The notes beneath the pieces were generated by a model. The model was not told the DNA's origin. It was given only the letters and a program-made list of their open reading frames with translations, and did no database searches. From Streptomyces violascens (GTDB taxonomy: Bacteria > Actinomycetota > Actinomycetes > Streptomycetales > Streptomycetaceae), in assembly GCF_014649955.1 (NCBI RefSeq), contig NZ_BMUA01000006.1:1-64000 (forward strand): a stretch of DNA of 64,000 bases, written 5' to 3'. Shown piece after piece: positions 32,105 through 43,287 of this stretch (the stretch's first letter is position 1; the number at the start of each line of letters is the position of its first letter). Made by a program: the position numbers and the translations under genes.

Positions 32105-34674
32105 CTGCGTACCTCCTCGACTGTCTCCCCCGTGTCCGTGTCTGCCTGCTGTTCGGTCTCTTCGAGCTCCGCCGCCACGTCGCGGCGGCCTTCGTTCGCG
32201 CCCTGCTGGAAGCCGCCGAGCCTGCGCCGCAGCGCCTCGGCGGCGTCGGTGCCGCCCCTGCGTTCCCGGGTCTTGCCCGGTCCGGCCTGCACGACCTTGG
32301 GGGTGCGCTTGGGGAGGCCCTTGTCGGTGACCTTCTGCGCGGGCTCCGGATCGGGCCCCGGCTCCGGCTCGGCCTCGGGCTCGGCCCGGAGCGCGGGCTC
32401 GGCGGCCCGCGGCTCGGGGAGCCGCATCTCGAAGGTCGGCTCGTCGAGCGGGAGCTCGTCGGGCTCCGTGGGCTCGACCGGCTCGGCGGTCTCCGGCGTG
32501 GCGGGCCTGACCACCTCGCCCGAGCGCTCCGTACGCTCCGGCAGCACATTGGAGTTGGCCTCGGCCAGCGCGCCCGGCAGGGTGAAGCGCGGGGCGCCGC
32601 CCGGCACCAGGTGCGGCGCCTCCACCGGCGCGGTGGCCGGCAGGATCGCCTCGGGCAGCACCACGACCGCCGCGACGCCGCCCTGCTTCTGCTCGCGCAA
32701 CTCGATGCGCACGCCGTGCCGGTGCGCGAGCAGCGCCGAGACGTGCAGGCCGAGCCCGCCCGCATCGGTGCCGGGCTCGCCGGGTTCGTACGACGCGGGG
32801 TCGTCGAGCCGCCGGTTCAGCTCGGCGCGCCGCTCCGGGGGTACGCCGATGCCCTCGTCCTGGACCGAGAGCATGATCTCGCCGCCCTCCAACTGCCAGC
32901 CGGAGAGCTGTACTTGGACGTCGGGCGGGGAGAAGGAGGTGGCGTTCTCCAGGAGCTCGGCGACCAGGTGGCTCAGGTCGTCGGCGGCGAATCCGGCGAC
33001 CTGGGCGTGCGGCGGCAGCGCCTGGATGACGACGCGCTCGTACCGCTCGATCTCGCTGACCGCCGCCCGCATGACGTCGACGAGCGGAACCGGGCCCGGG
33101 TGGTTGTGGTGGTGCTCGGCGCCGGCCAGGACCAGGAGGTTCTCGCCGTGGCGCCGGATGACGGTGGCCAGGTGGTCGAGCTTGAAGAGGACGGCCAGCT
33201 GGTCCGGGTCGTGCTCGCGCTCCTCCAGGCTCTCGATGACGGCGAGCTGCCGCTCGATCAGACCGAGGCTGCGCAGGCCGAGGTTGACGAAAGCGTGCTT
33301 GACCGTGCCCTCGGTCCGCTCAAGCTGTTCGGCCAACTCCCTTACCTGGGCGCGGAGTTCGTCCTTCTCGGCGGCGAGCCGGGCGAGCCGGCCGCGCTGC
33401 TTGGCGAGGTCCTCGTCGAGCCCGACGGCCCGCGTGGACTGCTCGGCGAACTTGCCGTGCAGCTCATTCAGGTTCCGCACGACCTGGGCGAACTCGTCGT
33501 TGCGGCCGGTGAAGCGCACCGGCTCCGCGGCCTCGGGCGCCTCCGCAAGGCGGGCCGAGCCCCGGCTCAGCACGGACAGCGGGCGGGTCAGGCTGCGGGC
33601 GGTGGCGGAGGAGACGCCGATGGCGAGCAGCAGCAGCGCGCCGATCAGGCCGACGCGGATCTCCAGGGCGGTGACGTCGTCGTCCCGCAGCTGCTCGAAC
33701 CGCTTGACCTGCGAGGTGGCGAGCGCGGCCTCGGCGCCGCGCATCCGGTCGATCCTGGCGGAGAGCGCGGCGTTCAGCGCGTTCGGGTCGGTCTTGCGCT
33801 CGGCGGTGCTCAGCTGGGGCTGGTCGGTGAGGCGGGTGAGGAAGCCGTCGGCGGCCTCCACCTCGGGACCCGTGACGGTGGTGGCGACCTTGTCACGGGC
33901 GTCGGCGCCCGCGGCCTGGTCGAAGTCGGCGAGCGCGGACTGCTCGCGCACGTGCGCCTGCTGGGCTGCCGCGCTGAGCGCGTCCCGCACCCGGCCCGCG
34001 TCACCGTCGTCCTTCTGTACGTACCTGCCGGTGGCCGGGTCGAGCACCTTGGAGGTCTGGCCGGGCGGCACCGAGAGCGCGCCGAGCAGCAGCCCCCGGG
34101 TGGCCGAGGCCTGCTCGACGGCCCGTCCGAGCGCGCCCGGCGCCCGCACGGCCTCGGCGGCGCGCGGCGGCGTGCGGTCGGCGAGCTCGTCGGCGACGGC
34201 GAGCAGCGTGGCGATCACGTCGGAGTACGCCTTCTGCGCCTCCAGGGCCGTGCCCTTGCCGGTGAGCGCGGTGCGGCGCAGGGCGGGCACGGTGGCGAGG
34301 TCGCGCGCGAGGCCCGCGGGGGCGGTGGCGCGGAGCTCGTCGATCTGGCGGTCGACGCGGGCGGCAGGCTCCTTGAGCGCCGCGTCCTTGCCGCTGGGCC
34401 GGCCGGCCGCGACGTACTGCGTGACGCCGTCGCGCTCGTCACCCAGCGCGTGGGCGAGGCTGACCGTCTGCTGGTCGAGCTCGGCGAGGGTGACCAGGTG
34501 CTGGGAGTCCGTGAGGTCCGCGGAGGCCGCGAACAGGGTGGGCGCACCGGCTCCGAGCACGATGAGGGAGACAACGGCGACGGAGACGACCAGGCGGCTG
34601 CGCACCCGTACGGTGCGTGCTGCGCGTGTGCCGTCGTTGCCCCGAGGCCGCTTGTTCTGCACCGGTGCTCTCAA
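32101..34674 (-). CDS. cvnA: Conservon sensor kinase-like protein CvnA
   Basis: About 857 residues. TM1 is at residues 30-50. A large extracellular nitrate/nitrite-sensing-like helical domain runs to about residue 340, then TM2 (VGLIGALLLLAIGVSSATA) and a HAMP-like segment. The kinase part has an atypical phosphoacceptor region (LDHLATVIRRHGENLLVLAG) and an ATPase domain with ELLENATSFSPP, DEGIGVPP and GGLGLHVSA. A 250-residue Pro/Glu-rich disordered tail ends the protein. A lack of canonical H-box is usual for CvnA. The start is TTG 34674 or GTG 34662; both lack a strong ribosome binding site. Confidence 0.92.
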   Translation of the reverse strand: MRAPVQNKRPRGNDGTRAARTVRVRSRLVVSVAVVSLIVLGAGAPTLFAASADLTDSQHLVTLAELDQQTVSLAHALGDERDGVTQYVAAGRPSGKDAALKEPAARVDRQIDELRATAPAGLARDLATVPALRRTALTGKGTALEAQKAYSDVIATLLAVADELADRTPPRAAEAVRAPGALGRAVEQASATRGLLLGALSVPPGQTSKVLDPATGRYVQKDDGDAGRVRDALSAAAQQAHVREQSALADFDQAAGADARDKVATTVTGPEVEAADGFLTRLTDQPQLSTAERKTDPNALNAALSARIDRMRGAEAALATSQVKRFEQLRDDDVTALEIRVGLIGALLLLAIGVSSATARSLTRPLSVLSRGSARLAEAPEAAEPVRFTGRNDEFAQVVRNLNELHGKFAEQSTRAVGLDEDLAKQRGRLARLAAEKDELRAQVRELAEQLERTEGTVKHAFVNLGLRSLGLIERQLAVIESLEEREHDPDQLAVLFKLDHLATVIRRHGENLLVLAGAEHHHNHPGPVPLVDVMRAAVSEIERYERVVIQALPPHAQVAGFAADDLSHLVAELLENATSFSPPDVQVQLSGWQLEGGEIMLSVQDEGIGVPPERRAELNRRLDDPASYEPGEPGTDAGGLGLHVSALLAHRHGVRIELREQKQGGVAAVVVLPEAILPATAPVEAPHLVPGGAPRFTLPGALAEANSNVLPERTERSGEVVRPATPETAEPVEPTEPDELPLDEPTFEMRLPEPRAAEPALRAEPEAEPEPGPDPEPAQKVTDKGLPKRTPKVVQAGPGKTRERRGGTDAAEALRRRLGGFQQGANEGRRDVAAELEETEQQADTDTGETVEEVRR

Positions 34675-35002
34675 TCTTCACTCGTATTGCCAGTCAGTCC
34701 ACCAAGGAAGCCAAGGTGACGACTGGTCATGACGAGTAGTCACTGCTCGGCCACCTGAACGAGTGAACATCACTTCGGAGTTGACCATCAACTCCCACGG
34801 AATGCCCGCCCCCGCTCGTGGCGGGCCCCGGTTGGAACTTCCGCGCGGCCTTTGGCAGGATGCCCGCCCACAGCTCGGCGGAGCGGAGAATTCCTCCCGG
34901 GATCGTGTGGTTCGCCCGCTGGTACAGGCCAATTGACGGGCTGTCCGGCGGCCCTGCGGAGGGCATGAAGGTGGCGTGAAGGCGTCGTGCAGACTGGCGG
35001 GT
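34675..35002. other. Intergenic region between cvnA and PP2C gene
   Basis: This 328-bp divergent gap must hold the promoters for the conservon operon and the phosphatase gene. The only clear structure is the palindrome at 34777-34795. I see no coding region and no convincing -35/-10 pair. Confidence 0.5.
34777..34795. promoter_or_regulatory. Perfect 19-bp palindrome upstream of conservon
   Basis: GGAGTTGA and TCAACTCC, 8-bp perfect arms around a 3-nt spacer, 103 bp upstream of the cvnA start and 208 bp upstream of the phosphatase start. Its size and symmetry fit a dimeric repressor site; the regulator is unknown. Confidence 0.45.
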
Positions 35003-35788
35003 ATGCGCATCCAGCTGGCCACCGTTCCCGGAGATCCCGCCCGCCCCAACGAGGACTGGGCCGCGACCGCGATGCCCGCTTCGGGCCTGGGCGGCCTGCT
35101 CGTCGTCCTCGACGGCGTCACGCCGCTGCCCGGCAACGGAGACTGTGTGCACGACGTTCCCTGGTTCACCGCGCGGCTCGGAGGCGCGCTGACCGAACTG
35201 TCGGCTTCACGGCGGGATATGACGCTGACCGAGATCCTGGCCGAATCCATTCGGCGCACCGCCGACGCCCACCGCGACACGTGTGACCTTTCTCACCCGC
35301 GTACGCCTCAGGCGACGGTGGTCCTGGCGCGTTGGGACTCGGCGGAGCTGGAGTACCTCGTCCTGTCGGACTCGGTGCTGCTTCTCGAATCGTGCGACGG
35401 CACGGTGCGGGCGGTCCTGGACGACCGGCTCGACCGGGTGCCGCGCTCCGCCCTGGTCAGCGACGCGGTGGCCGACTCCCTCGTCCGCAACAAGGAGGGC
35501 GGCTTCTTCACGGCGGCAGCGGATCCTTCGGCGGCAGCGCGCGCCGTGACCGGCCGCGAGCCGCTCGCCCCTCTGCGCTCCGCCCTCGCCCTGACGGACG
35601 GGGCGACCCGGTGGGTCGAGAAGTTCGGCGAGGGCTCGTGGGGGGACTGCGTCGCGCTGGTCCGGAAGGCGGGGCCGGAGGGGCTGGTGGAGCGGGTGCG
35701 GGAGCTGGAGGCGGGGGATGTGGGGCGGGTGTTCTTGGGGGGGAGCAAGCGGCATGACGATGCGACGGTGGTGGCGGTGGAGTGGTAA
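35003..35788 (+). CDS. PP2C-family protein phosphatase
   Basis: 261 residues from ATG 35003; GTG 34976 is an in-frame alternative nine codons upstream. PPM metal-binding motifs are present: RPNEDWAATAM, VVLDGVTP, ALTDGATRW and a terminal DDATVVAVEW. It is a soluble Ser/Thr phosphatase domain without a regulatory module, so it probably acts on phosphoproteins of Hanks-type kinases. It is divergent from the conservon operon. The 3' end of the gene is G-rich and runs directly into the tandem-repeat region. Confidence 0.85.
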   Translation: MRIQLATVPGDPARPNEDWAATAMPASGLGGLLVVLDGVTPLPGNGDCVHDVPWFTARLGGALTELSASRRDMTLTEILAESIRRTADAHRDTCDLSHPRTPQATVVLARWDSAELEYLVLSDSVLLLESCDGTVRAVLDDRLDRVPRSALVSDAVADSLVRNKEGGFFTAAADPSAAARAVTGREPLAPLRSALALTDGATRWVEKFGEGSWGDCVALVRKAGPEGLVERVRELEAGDVGRVFLGGSKRHDDATVVAVEW

Positions 35789-36197
35789 TTCCCCCACCCC
35801 GCCCCTTCCCGAGACCCTCCGGGGGTGGGTGAGGGAAAGGGAGGGTTCATTCCCTGGGGCTCCGCCCCAGACCCCCGAGGGGCTCCGCCTCTCGACCCCG
35901 GCGGGGGCTAGTAGGGAAAGGGAGGGCTCATTTCCTGGGGCTCCGCCCCAGACCCCCCAGGGGCTCCGCCCCTCGACCCCGGTGGGGGCTTCGCCCCCTG
36001 CACCCCTTGCGGGGGCTCTGCCCCCGGACCCTCTGCACGGGGCTCGCTCTGGACCCCCCGTTCGAGGCTCGCTCCGGACCCCCCGCTCCGGGCTTGCGCC
36101 GGGCCGCCGTTCAGGGCTGGTCCCTGATGGCTGGGCGGGGCCTGCTTGTCGCTGCATTCCGTGAGGTTTTCGCGTGCTGCCGCCCCACGTGGGGCGA
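35789..36197. other. Convergent intergenic repeat region
   Basis: 409 bp between the stops of two convergent genes, filled by C/G-rich tandem and inverted repeats. Reading frames through it are repetitive (RTPRSGLAP-like) and are not credible genes. Confidence 0.6.
35832..35990. repeat. Two imperfect 78-bp tandem repeats rich in GGGGCTCCGCCCC palindromes
   Basis: Copies at 35832-35909 and 35913-35990 (offset 81 bp) differ at only a few positions. Each contains the palindromic cores GGGGCTCCGCCCC and GGGGCTCCGCC(T/C)C. Degenerate related units continue to about 36110. A related unit is at 57328-57370. They lie between the phosphatase gene and the convergent MarR gene and could act as a bidirectional terminator or recombination hot spot. 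Confidence 0.75.
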
Positions 36198-36650
36198 TTA
36201 CCCCTCCGCCGCCGCGTTCAGCTGATGCAGCAGCCTGGCCAGTTCCGAGATTTCCGCGCGGTCCCAGCCCGCCAGTTTGCGGACGTAGCTCTCGCGGCGG
36301 GCGTCGCGCACGCGGCCGAACCTTGTCGTGCCCTCGGCCGTGATGCGGACCAGGGAGGCGCGGCCGTCTGCCGGGTCGGGCTCCCGGGCCACCAGGCCCA
36401 GGTCCTCCAGAGCGTGCAGCTGGCGGCTCATCGTCGCCTTGCCCACGCCGAAGAACCCGGCGAGTTCGGTGGCCCGCTGCGGGCCGGCCTCGTCCAGGCG
36501 CACCAGCAGTCCGTACGCCGCCGGTTCGAGATCGGGGTGGACCTCGCGGGCCATCTCGCCGGACGAGGCCCTGGCCCGTCGCAGGAAGACGGCCAGCTCG
36601 CGTTCGAGCGCGAGGAACTCCTGGTCCGGACCGTGCACATCGGCTCCCAT
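36198..36650 (-). CDS. MarR family transcriptional regulator
   Basis: 150 residues from ATG 36650; ATG 36689 is a plausible longer start, and neither has a clear ribosome binding site. The winged helix is clear: ATELAGFFGVGKATMSRQLHALEDLGLVAREPDPADGRASLVRITAEG, read from about residue 54 to 101, with the DGR wing typical of MarR. Helices at both ends form the dimerisation region. It is convergent with the phosphatase gene and divergent from the lysozyme gene, which may be a target. Confidence 0.9.
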   Translation of the reverse strand: MGADVHGPDQEFLALERELAVFLRRARASSGEMAREVHPDLEPAAYGLLVRLDEAGPQRATELAGFFGVGKATMSRQLHALEDLGLVAREPDPADGRASLVRITAEGTTRFGRVRDARRESYVRKLAGWDRAEISELARLLHQLNAAAEG

Positions 36651-36959
36651 GCCGTAGGTGTGTCGTGAGGACTCAGTATTTCCCAGCATGCTGTGCGCCC
36701 TGCACGCCGAGGGGGCCGTCCCGGCCGGGAGCGGCCGTGACGCCGGGGCCAACGGCGGATGAAAGTTTCTTCCAGGCCACGCCGTTCCCGCAGCGTGTCG
36801 CCACCATCAAAGGTCTGAACCAACGGCATAACCTGGAGCCTCTTTCGCGCCAGCGGTCTACGTGCGTAGCGTCGACTCTGACATGTCCACAGCGATACGT
36901 CGGCATGTCGACCCAGGCCGTCAAGTCCCAAGCCCCACCGAGCCTTTCGGAGGCACGCA
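36651..36959. other. Intergenic region between marR and lysozyme gene
   Basis: 309 bp of divergent promoter DNA. Visible elements are a CTACG-TG-CGTAG inverted repeat and two GTCGAC palindromes with repeated CATGTC nearby (about 36860-36912). No gene and no confident promoter were found. Confidence 0.45.
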
Positions 36960-37796
36960 ATGCCCGTGCACAGATCCGGAACGGCCCGCCGCGGACCCAT
37001 TGCCGCGGCCGGGATCCTCCTCTCCTCCCTCGCCCTCGTCCTCGGCTCCACGGGAACCTCGGGTGCCGCCGACACCCCGGCCCGCGGCTCCGCGACCATG
37101 GGCATGGGCGTCGCGAAGCACGACGGGGTGGGCCCTCTGGCCGGTGACACCCGCGACGTCGTGCAGGCGGTGCAGACCGAGGGTGTGGACACCAGCAGCC
37201 ACAACGGCAACGTCGCCTGGCCCACCCTGTGGAGCGGCGGCGTGAAATGGGCCTACGTCAAGGCCACCGAGGGCACCTACTACACCAACCCCTACTTCGC
37301 CCAGCAGTACAACGGCTCGTACAACTCCGGCATGATCCGCGGCTCCTACCACTTCGCGACCCCGGACACGACGGGCGGCGCGGCCCAGGCGGACTACTTC
37401 GTGGACCACGGCGGCGGCTGGTCCCGCGACGGCAGGACGCTGCCGGGCGCGCTCGACATCGAGTGGAATCCGTACGGCGACGCCTGTTACGACAAGTCGG
37501 AGGCCGGGATGGTCGGCTGGATCCGTGACTTCGTCAACCGGTACAAGGCCCGTACCGGACGCGACGCGGTGATCTACACCGCGGCCAGCTGGTGGAGCGA
37601 GTGCACCGGCAACTCCGCCGCCTTCGGCTCCACCAATCCGCTCTGGATCGCCCGCTACAACACCGACCCGGGCACCCTGCCGGCCGGCTGGGGCTACTAC
37701 ACGATGTGGCAGTACACCTCCTCCGGCCCAACGGTCGGCGACCACTCCAAGTTCAACGGGGCGTACGACCGGCTGCAGGCGCTCGCCAACGGCTGA
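36960..37796 (+). CDS. Secreted GH25 lysozyme (N,O-diacetylmuramidase type)
   Basis: 278 residues with GGAGG 7 nt before the ATG. The signal peptide has a twin-Arg-like start (TARRG) and hydrophobic core, and is probably cleaved near residue 37. The GH25 barrel starts at GVDTSSHNGNVAW and carries the DxE pair Asp166/Glu168 (ALDIEWNP), SYHFATP, and a final WQYTSSG. This is the cellosyl/lysozyme M1 type of streptomycetes, which cleaves muramic acid linkages. No cell-wall binding repeats are attached, so the enzyme is a single-domain hydrolase. Confidence 0.95.
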   Translation: MPVHRSGTARRGPIAAAGILLSSLALVLGSTGTSGAADTPARGSATMGMGVAKHDGVGPLAGDTRDVVQAVQTEGVDTSSHNGNVAWPTLWSGGVKWAYVKATEGTYYTNPYFAQQYNGSYNSGMIRGSYHFATPDTTGGAAQADYFVDHGGGWSRDGRTLPGALDIEWNPYGDACYDKSEAGMVGWIRDFVNRYKARTGRDAVIYTAASWWSECTGNSAAFGSTNPLWIARYNTDPGTLPAGWGYYTMWQYTSSGPTVGDHSKFNGAYDRLQALANG

Positions 37797-37818
37797 CCCG
37801 GTCCGCGTCGCACGAGCG

Positions 37819-37848
37819 GGGCCCCCGGCGCTGCGTAGCCGGGGGCCC
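37819..37848 (+). terminator. Terminator after lysozyme gene
   Basis: Perfect 11-bp inverted repeat GGGCCCCCGGC/GCCGGGGGCCC with an 8-nt loop, about 23 nt after the lysozyme stop. Confidence 0.75.
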
Positions 37849-37923
37849 TTCGGCGTGCCCGCACGGAGCACGACTCGCACATCTGACCCCATCTCGCGCG
37901 CGGCATGCGCAAGGATGGGGGGC

Positions 37924-38730
37924 ATGCGCAGGTTGGGAGTGGTGTTCCGGGCGGTGGCCCTGGCCGCGGTCGTCGCGGCCGCCGGTACGGGGTGCGGCGG
38001 GCCCGCGGCCTCGGAACCGCAGTCGGAGAGTTCCCCGAGCGCCGCCCCGCAGGCCGCGCAGCCCGGCACCCAGACCAGCGCCGTCCCGGCCGCGAAGGTG
38101 GCGTCGGTCGGCGTGCTGGTCAACGGGGACGGCCACTACTGCACGGCCAGCGTCGTGGACAGCCCGCGCGGCAACGTCATCGCCACCGCCGCGCACTGCA
38201 CGGCCGGCGAGCCGCTCGACACCCTGGAGTTCGCGCCGGGCTTCTCGGGGGCGGCCAAGGGGACGTATCCGTACGGGAAGTGGAAGGTGCGGGCGATCCA
38301 GGTCGCCGACGAGTGGACCGCGGAGCAGAGCGACGCGGTGGACTACGCCTTCCTCACGGTCGCACCGGACGCGCAGGGCCGCAGCGTGCAGAGCGTCGTC
38401 GGCGCCTCGACGCCCGAGTGGGGCGCGGGCCCCGACCAGCGGGTCACCGTCGTCGGATACCCGGAGGAGGACCACAACCCCGACAACCGGCCAGTCATGT
38501 GCACCACCGACGCCCACCGGGACCGCGACGAGCCCGCGATGATCCGCATGCAGTGCGGCGGCTTCTGGGTCGGCACGAGCGGCAGCCCCTGGCTGGCCGG
38601 CTACCGGGGGCCGGACCGGCTGGGCCGGATCATCGGCGTGTTGAGCGGCGGGGACACGGACGTCGAGTCGACGGCGGCCCTGTTCGACGCGAAGGCCCGC
38701 TCGGTGTACGAGCGGGCCACCACGGCTTAG
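37924..38730 (+). CDS. Trypsin-like serine peptidase lipoprotein
   Basis: 268 residues from ATG 37924. The signal peptide ends in AGTGC (Cys24, lipobox-like), followed by a Ser/Pro/Ala linker. The chymotrypsin-fold triad is visible as His91 (ATAAHC), Asp140 (AVDYAFL) and Ser221 (GTSGSPW). Four Cys are spaced as in disulphide-bearing extracellular peptidases. It probably acts at the outer face of the membrane. It is convergent with lon, 7 bp from its stop, with no terminator visible in the gap. Confidence 0.9.
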   Translation: MRRLGVVFRAVALAAVVAAAGTGCGGPAASEPQSESSPSAAPQAAQPGTQTSAVPAAKVASVGVLVNGDGHYCTASVVDSPRGNVIATAAHCTAGEPLDTLEFAPGFSGAAKGTYPYGKWKVRAIQVADEWTAEQSDAVDYAFLTVAPDAQGRSVQSVVGASTPEWGAGPDQRVTVVGYPEEDHNPDNRPVMCTTDAHRDRDEPAMIRMQCGGFWVGTSGSPWLAGYRGPDRLGRIIGVLSGGDTDVESTAALFDAKARSVYERATTA

Positions 38731-38737
38731 CCGTCAC

Positions 38738-41152
<2,415 letters not shown>

Positions 41153-41173
41153 GATCTCCCCTTCGGCATTCAA

Positions 41174-41194
41174 GTTGAGCTATGCCGACTCAAT
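41174..41194 (-). promoter_or_regulatory. HAIR-like HspR operator upstream of lon
   Basis: On the minus strand the site reads ATTGAGT-N7-GCTCAAC. The HAIR consensus is CTTGAGT-N7-ACTCAAG, so 11 of 14 arm positions match and the spacer length is exact. It lies 22 nt upstream of the lon ATG. HspR is known to control lon with dnaK and clpB in streptomycetes. Confidence 0.75.
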
Positions 41195-41279
41195 GCATGT
41201 GAGTCTGGGAATGTTCCCCGGGGCGTGTTCGCTCTGAGCGATCAGGTGGGACGGCCCCTGTGACCAGGCCCGAAACCCT

Positions 41280-42521
41280 TCAGCCGCCCAGGGCGATGGC
41301 GGCCGCGATCGCCGGGCCGAAGGCGCCGCCGAGCTGGTAGCAGAGGTTGAACAGGCCGATCGCGGTGGAGCGCTGGGCGGCGGGCGCGGCCGTGGTGGCG
41401 TACACCGAGAGGGTGGCCTGGCCGGTGCCGGTGGCGAGCAGGGCCAGCGTCGCGACCAGCAGGAGCAGCGGCGCCCAGGGGGTCAGGACCGCGGTGAGCG
41501 GGGCGAGCGCGCCGACGGCGAGCAGGATCGTCAGGACCCGGGGGCGGTTCATGCCGGCCGAGGCCGCGGCGAGCGCCATGGAAAGTGCGGAGCCGGCGAG
41601 GAGGGCGACCAGCTGGCCGGTCCCGATGGTGGCGGCCGACCAGTCGGTGCGGTCGCGCAGCAGCTGCGGGACGGTGAAGAGCAGCGCGAAGTACGAGGTC
41701 GCAAGCGTGCAGGCGAGGACGGCGGAGAGGACGAAGGCGCGGGTGCGCAGCAGGGCCAGGGGCACGAAGCCAGTGGGGTGGGACCGGATGTGCAGGGCGA
41801 GCAGCGCGGCCGTCGCCAGCGAGGCGGCCACCGCCGGGAGCGGGTAGCGCGGCACGAGCACGAGGGCCGTCACCGTCAGGACGAGCAGGGCGGCGCCCCG
41901 GCCGTCGAAGGGGGTGCTGTTCGGCGGCGCGGACAGGTCGGCGCGGCGCATGACCGCGGGCAGGGCGAGCAGTGCGACCGCGCCGACGGCCAGGGAGAGC
42001 CGCCAGGAAGCGGCGTCCGCGAGCACGGAGCCGAGCAGCGGGCCGATCGCACCGAGGGCGCCGAAACCCGCCGCGATCACGCCCATCCGGCGGACCGAGC
42101 CCGCCAGGCTCATGGCCGCGGCGATGAGGCCCGCGGCGCCCGCGGCCTGGGCCGCCCGGCCCGCCATGGCCAGCGGCAGCCAGGGCGCCACCGCGAGGAC
42201 TGCCGTGCCGGCCGCGATCAGGGCGGCGCTCAGCTTGAGCATGGCGCCGAGGCCGCGGCGCCGCAGCAGACCCGCCATCAGCGGGGTGCCCACCGCCATG
42301 GCCCAGGCGAAGACGGTGACGAGCCAGGTGGCGCCGGCCGGGGAGACGCCCAGCGAGCGGGCCATGGCGGGGAGGATCAGGACGGGTCCGTTGGCGCTCG
42401 CGGCGGCCGGAGTGGCCAGCAACGCCAGCCACAGGGCAGGGACTTGGCGCGGGGCGGGCGCCGTGGACGGCGTCGCCGGGGTGGTGGTGCGGGGGCGGGC
42501 CGGGGTGTGCACAACAGACAT
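41280..42521 (-). CDS. MFS transporter
   Basis: 413 residues from ATG 42521. After a Pro/Thr-rich N-terminus there are about 12 hydrophobic helices, with the loop motif GLLRRRGLGAML between TM2 and TM3 (MFS motif A-like) and a central hydrophilic segment (RRADLSAPPNSTPFDGRG). It is of the drug:H+ antiporter type. It lies downstream of the nitroreductase gene on the same strand (99 bp from it) and is divergent as a unit from a MarR regulator, the usual arrangement for inducible efflux/detoxification. Confidence 0.88.
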   Translation of the reverse strand: MSVVHTPARPRTTTPATPSTAPAPRQVPALWLALLATPAAASANGPVLILPAMARSLGVSPAGATWLVTVFAWAMAVGTPLMAGLLRRRGLGAMLKLSAALIAAGTAVLAVAPWLPLAMAGRAAQAAGAAGLIAAAMSLAGSVRRMGVIAAGFGALGAIGPLLGSVLADAASWRLSLAVGAVALLALPAVMRRADLSAPPNSTPFDGRGAALLVLTVTALVLVPRYPLPAVAASLATAALLALHIRSHPTGFVPLALLRTRAFVLSAVLACTLATSYFALLFTVPQLLRDRTDWSAATIGTGQLVALLAGSALSMALAAASAGMNRPRVLTILLAVGALAPLTAVLTPWAPLLLLVATLALLATGTGQATLSVYATTAAPAAQRSTAIGLFNLCYQLGGAFGPAIAAAIALGG

Positions 42522-42619
42522 GGCGGACGGCTCCAGAACGTGGCGCGGCGGGGGCGGTGGGACCTGGGGGCGGCCCGAGCGATGCGGGCCGGGGTGCGAC
42601 CAGGGCCGGTCGGACGGGT

Positions 42620-43213
42620 TCAGACCGTGGTGACGACCTGGTCGTAGGCGAGCCGGGGCGAGCGCGGATACCAGGCGTCCGGGCCCGGGCGGCCCATGTT
42701 CACGACCATCAGCGGGGTGTGGTCGTCGTCGAGGAACTCCTTCTGGACCGCGGGGAAGTCGAACCCGGTCATCGGCCCCGCGGCAAGGCCCGCGGCCCGC
42801 ACGCCGAGGATGAAGTACGCCGCCTGGAGCGTCGCGTTGAGCAGCGCGGACTCCTCCCGGACCGTGCGGTCGGCGAACAAGAGGTCCTTGGCCTGCGGGA
42901 AGTGCGGGAGCAGTGACGGGAGTTCCTCGTGGAACTCGTTGTCGGCGGCGAGGATCGCGACCAGCGGGGCGGCCTCGGTCTTCGGCCGGTTGCCCGCGTC
43001 CATGAGGTCCACGAGCCGCCCGCGGGCCTCGGCGGACCGGACCAGGACCACCCGCAGCGGCGACTGGTTGTACGCGGTGGGGGCGTACTTGACCAGGTCG
43101 TACACCGCCTGGACCTGCTCTTCGGTCACCGGCTCGGCGGTGAAGGTGTTGGCGGTGCGCGCCTCGCGGAAGAGGAGGTCCTGCGCGGCGGGGTGGAGGG
43201 GCAGCTCGGCCAT
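42620..43213 (-). CDS. Nitroreductase-family protein (RutE/malonic semialdehyde reductase-like)
   Basis: 197 residues from ATG 43213. FMN-binding nitroreductase features include KYAPTAYNQSPLRVVLVRS, LNATLQAAYFILGVRAAGLAAGPMTGFD and MVVNMGRPG. Its length fits the small RutE-like subgroup that reduces malonic semialdehyde or other aldehydes and nitro compounds using NAD(P)H. It is transcribed away from a MarR gene, with two inverted repeats in the gap, and is followed by the MFS gene. Confidence 0.9.
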   Translation of the reverse strand: MAELPLHPAAQDLLFREARTANTFTAEPVTEEQVQAVYDLVKYAPTAYNQSPLRVVLVRSAEARGRLVDLMDAGNRPKTEAAPLVAILAADNEFHEELPSLLPHFPQAKDLLFADRTVREESALLNATLQAAYFILGVRAAGLAAGPMTGFDFPAVQKEFLDDDHTPLMVVNMGRPGPDAWYPRSPRLAYDQVVTTV

Positions 43214-43241
43214 CGGGCGCTCCAGTCGTTCGGACTCGGCA

Positions 43242-43257
43242 ATCTCGGTAGTGAGAT
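43242..43257. promoter_or_regulatory. MarR operator candidate 1
   Basis: ATCTC-GGTAGT-GAGAT, a perfect 5-bp inverted repeat with a 6-nt spacer, 28 nt upstream of the nitroreductase start. Confidence 0.5.
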
Positions 43258-43287
43258 AAAAGCATCTGACACTCTCAGAATCAAGTA

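Noticed and set aside
32053..34719. Long plus-strand frames opposite cvnA
   Set aside because: Composition is Gly/Arg/Ala-rich and repetitive; cvnA on the minus strand has clear sensor and ATPase motifs and fits the cvnB-C-D overlap.
35832..35990. Possible CRISPR array
   Set aside because: Two long near-identical tandem units with internal palindromes and no unique spacers; no cas genes nearby.
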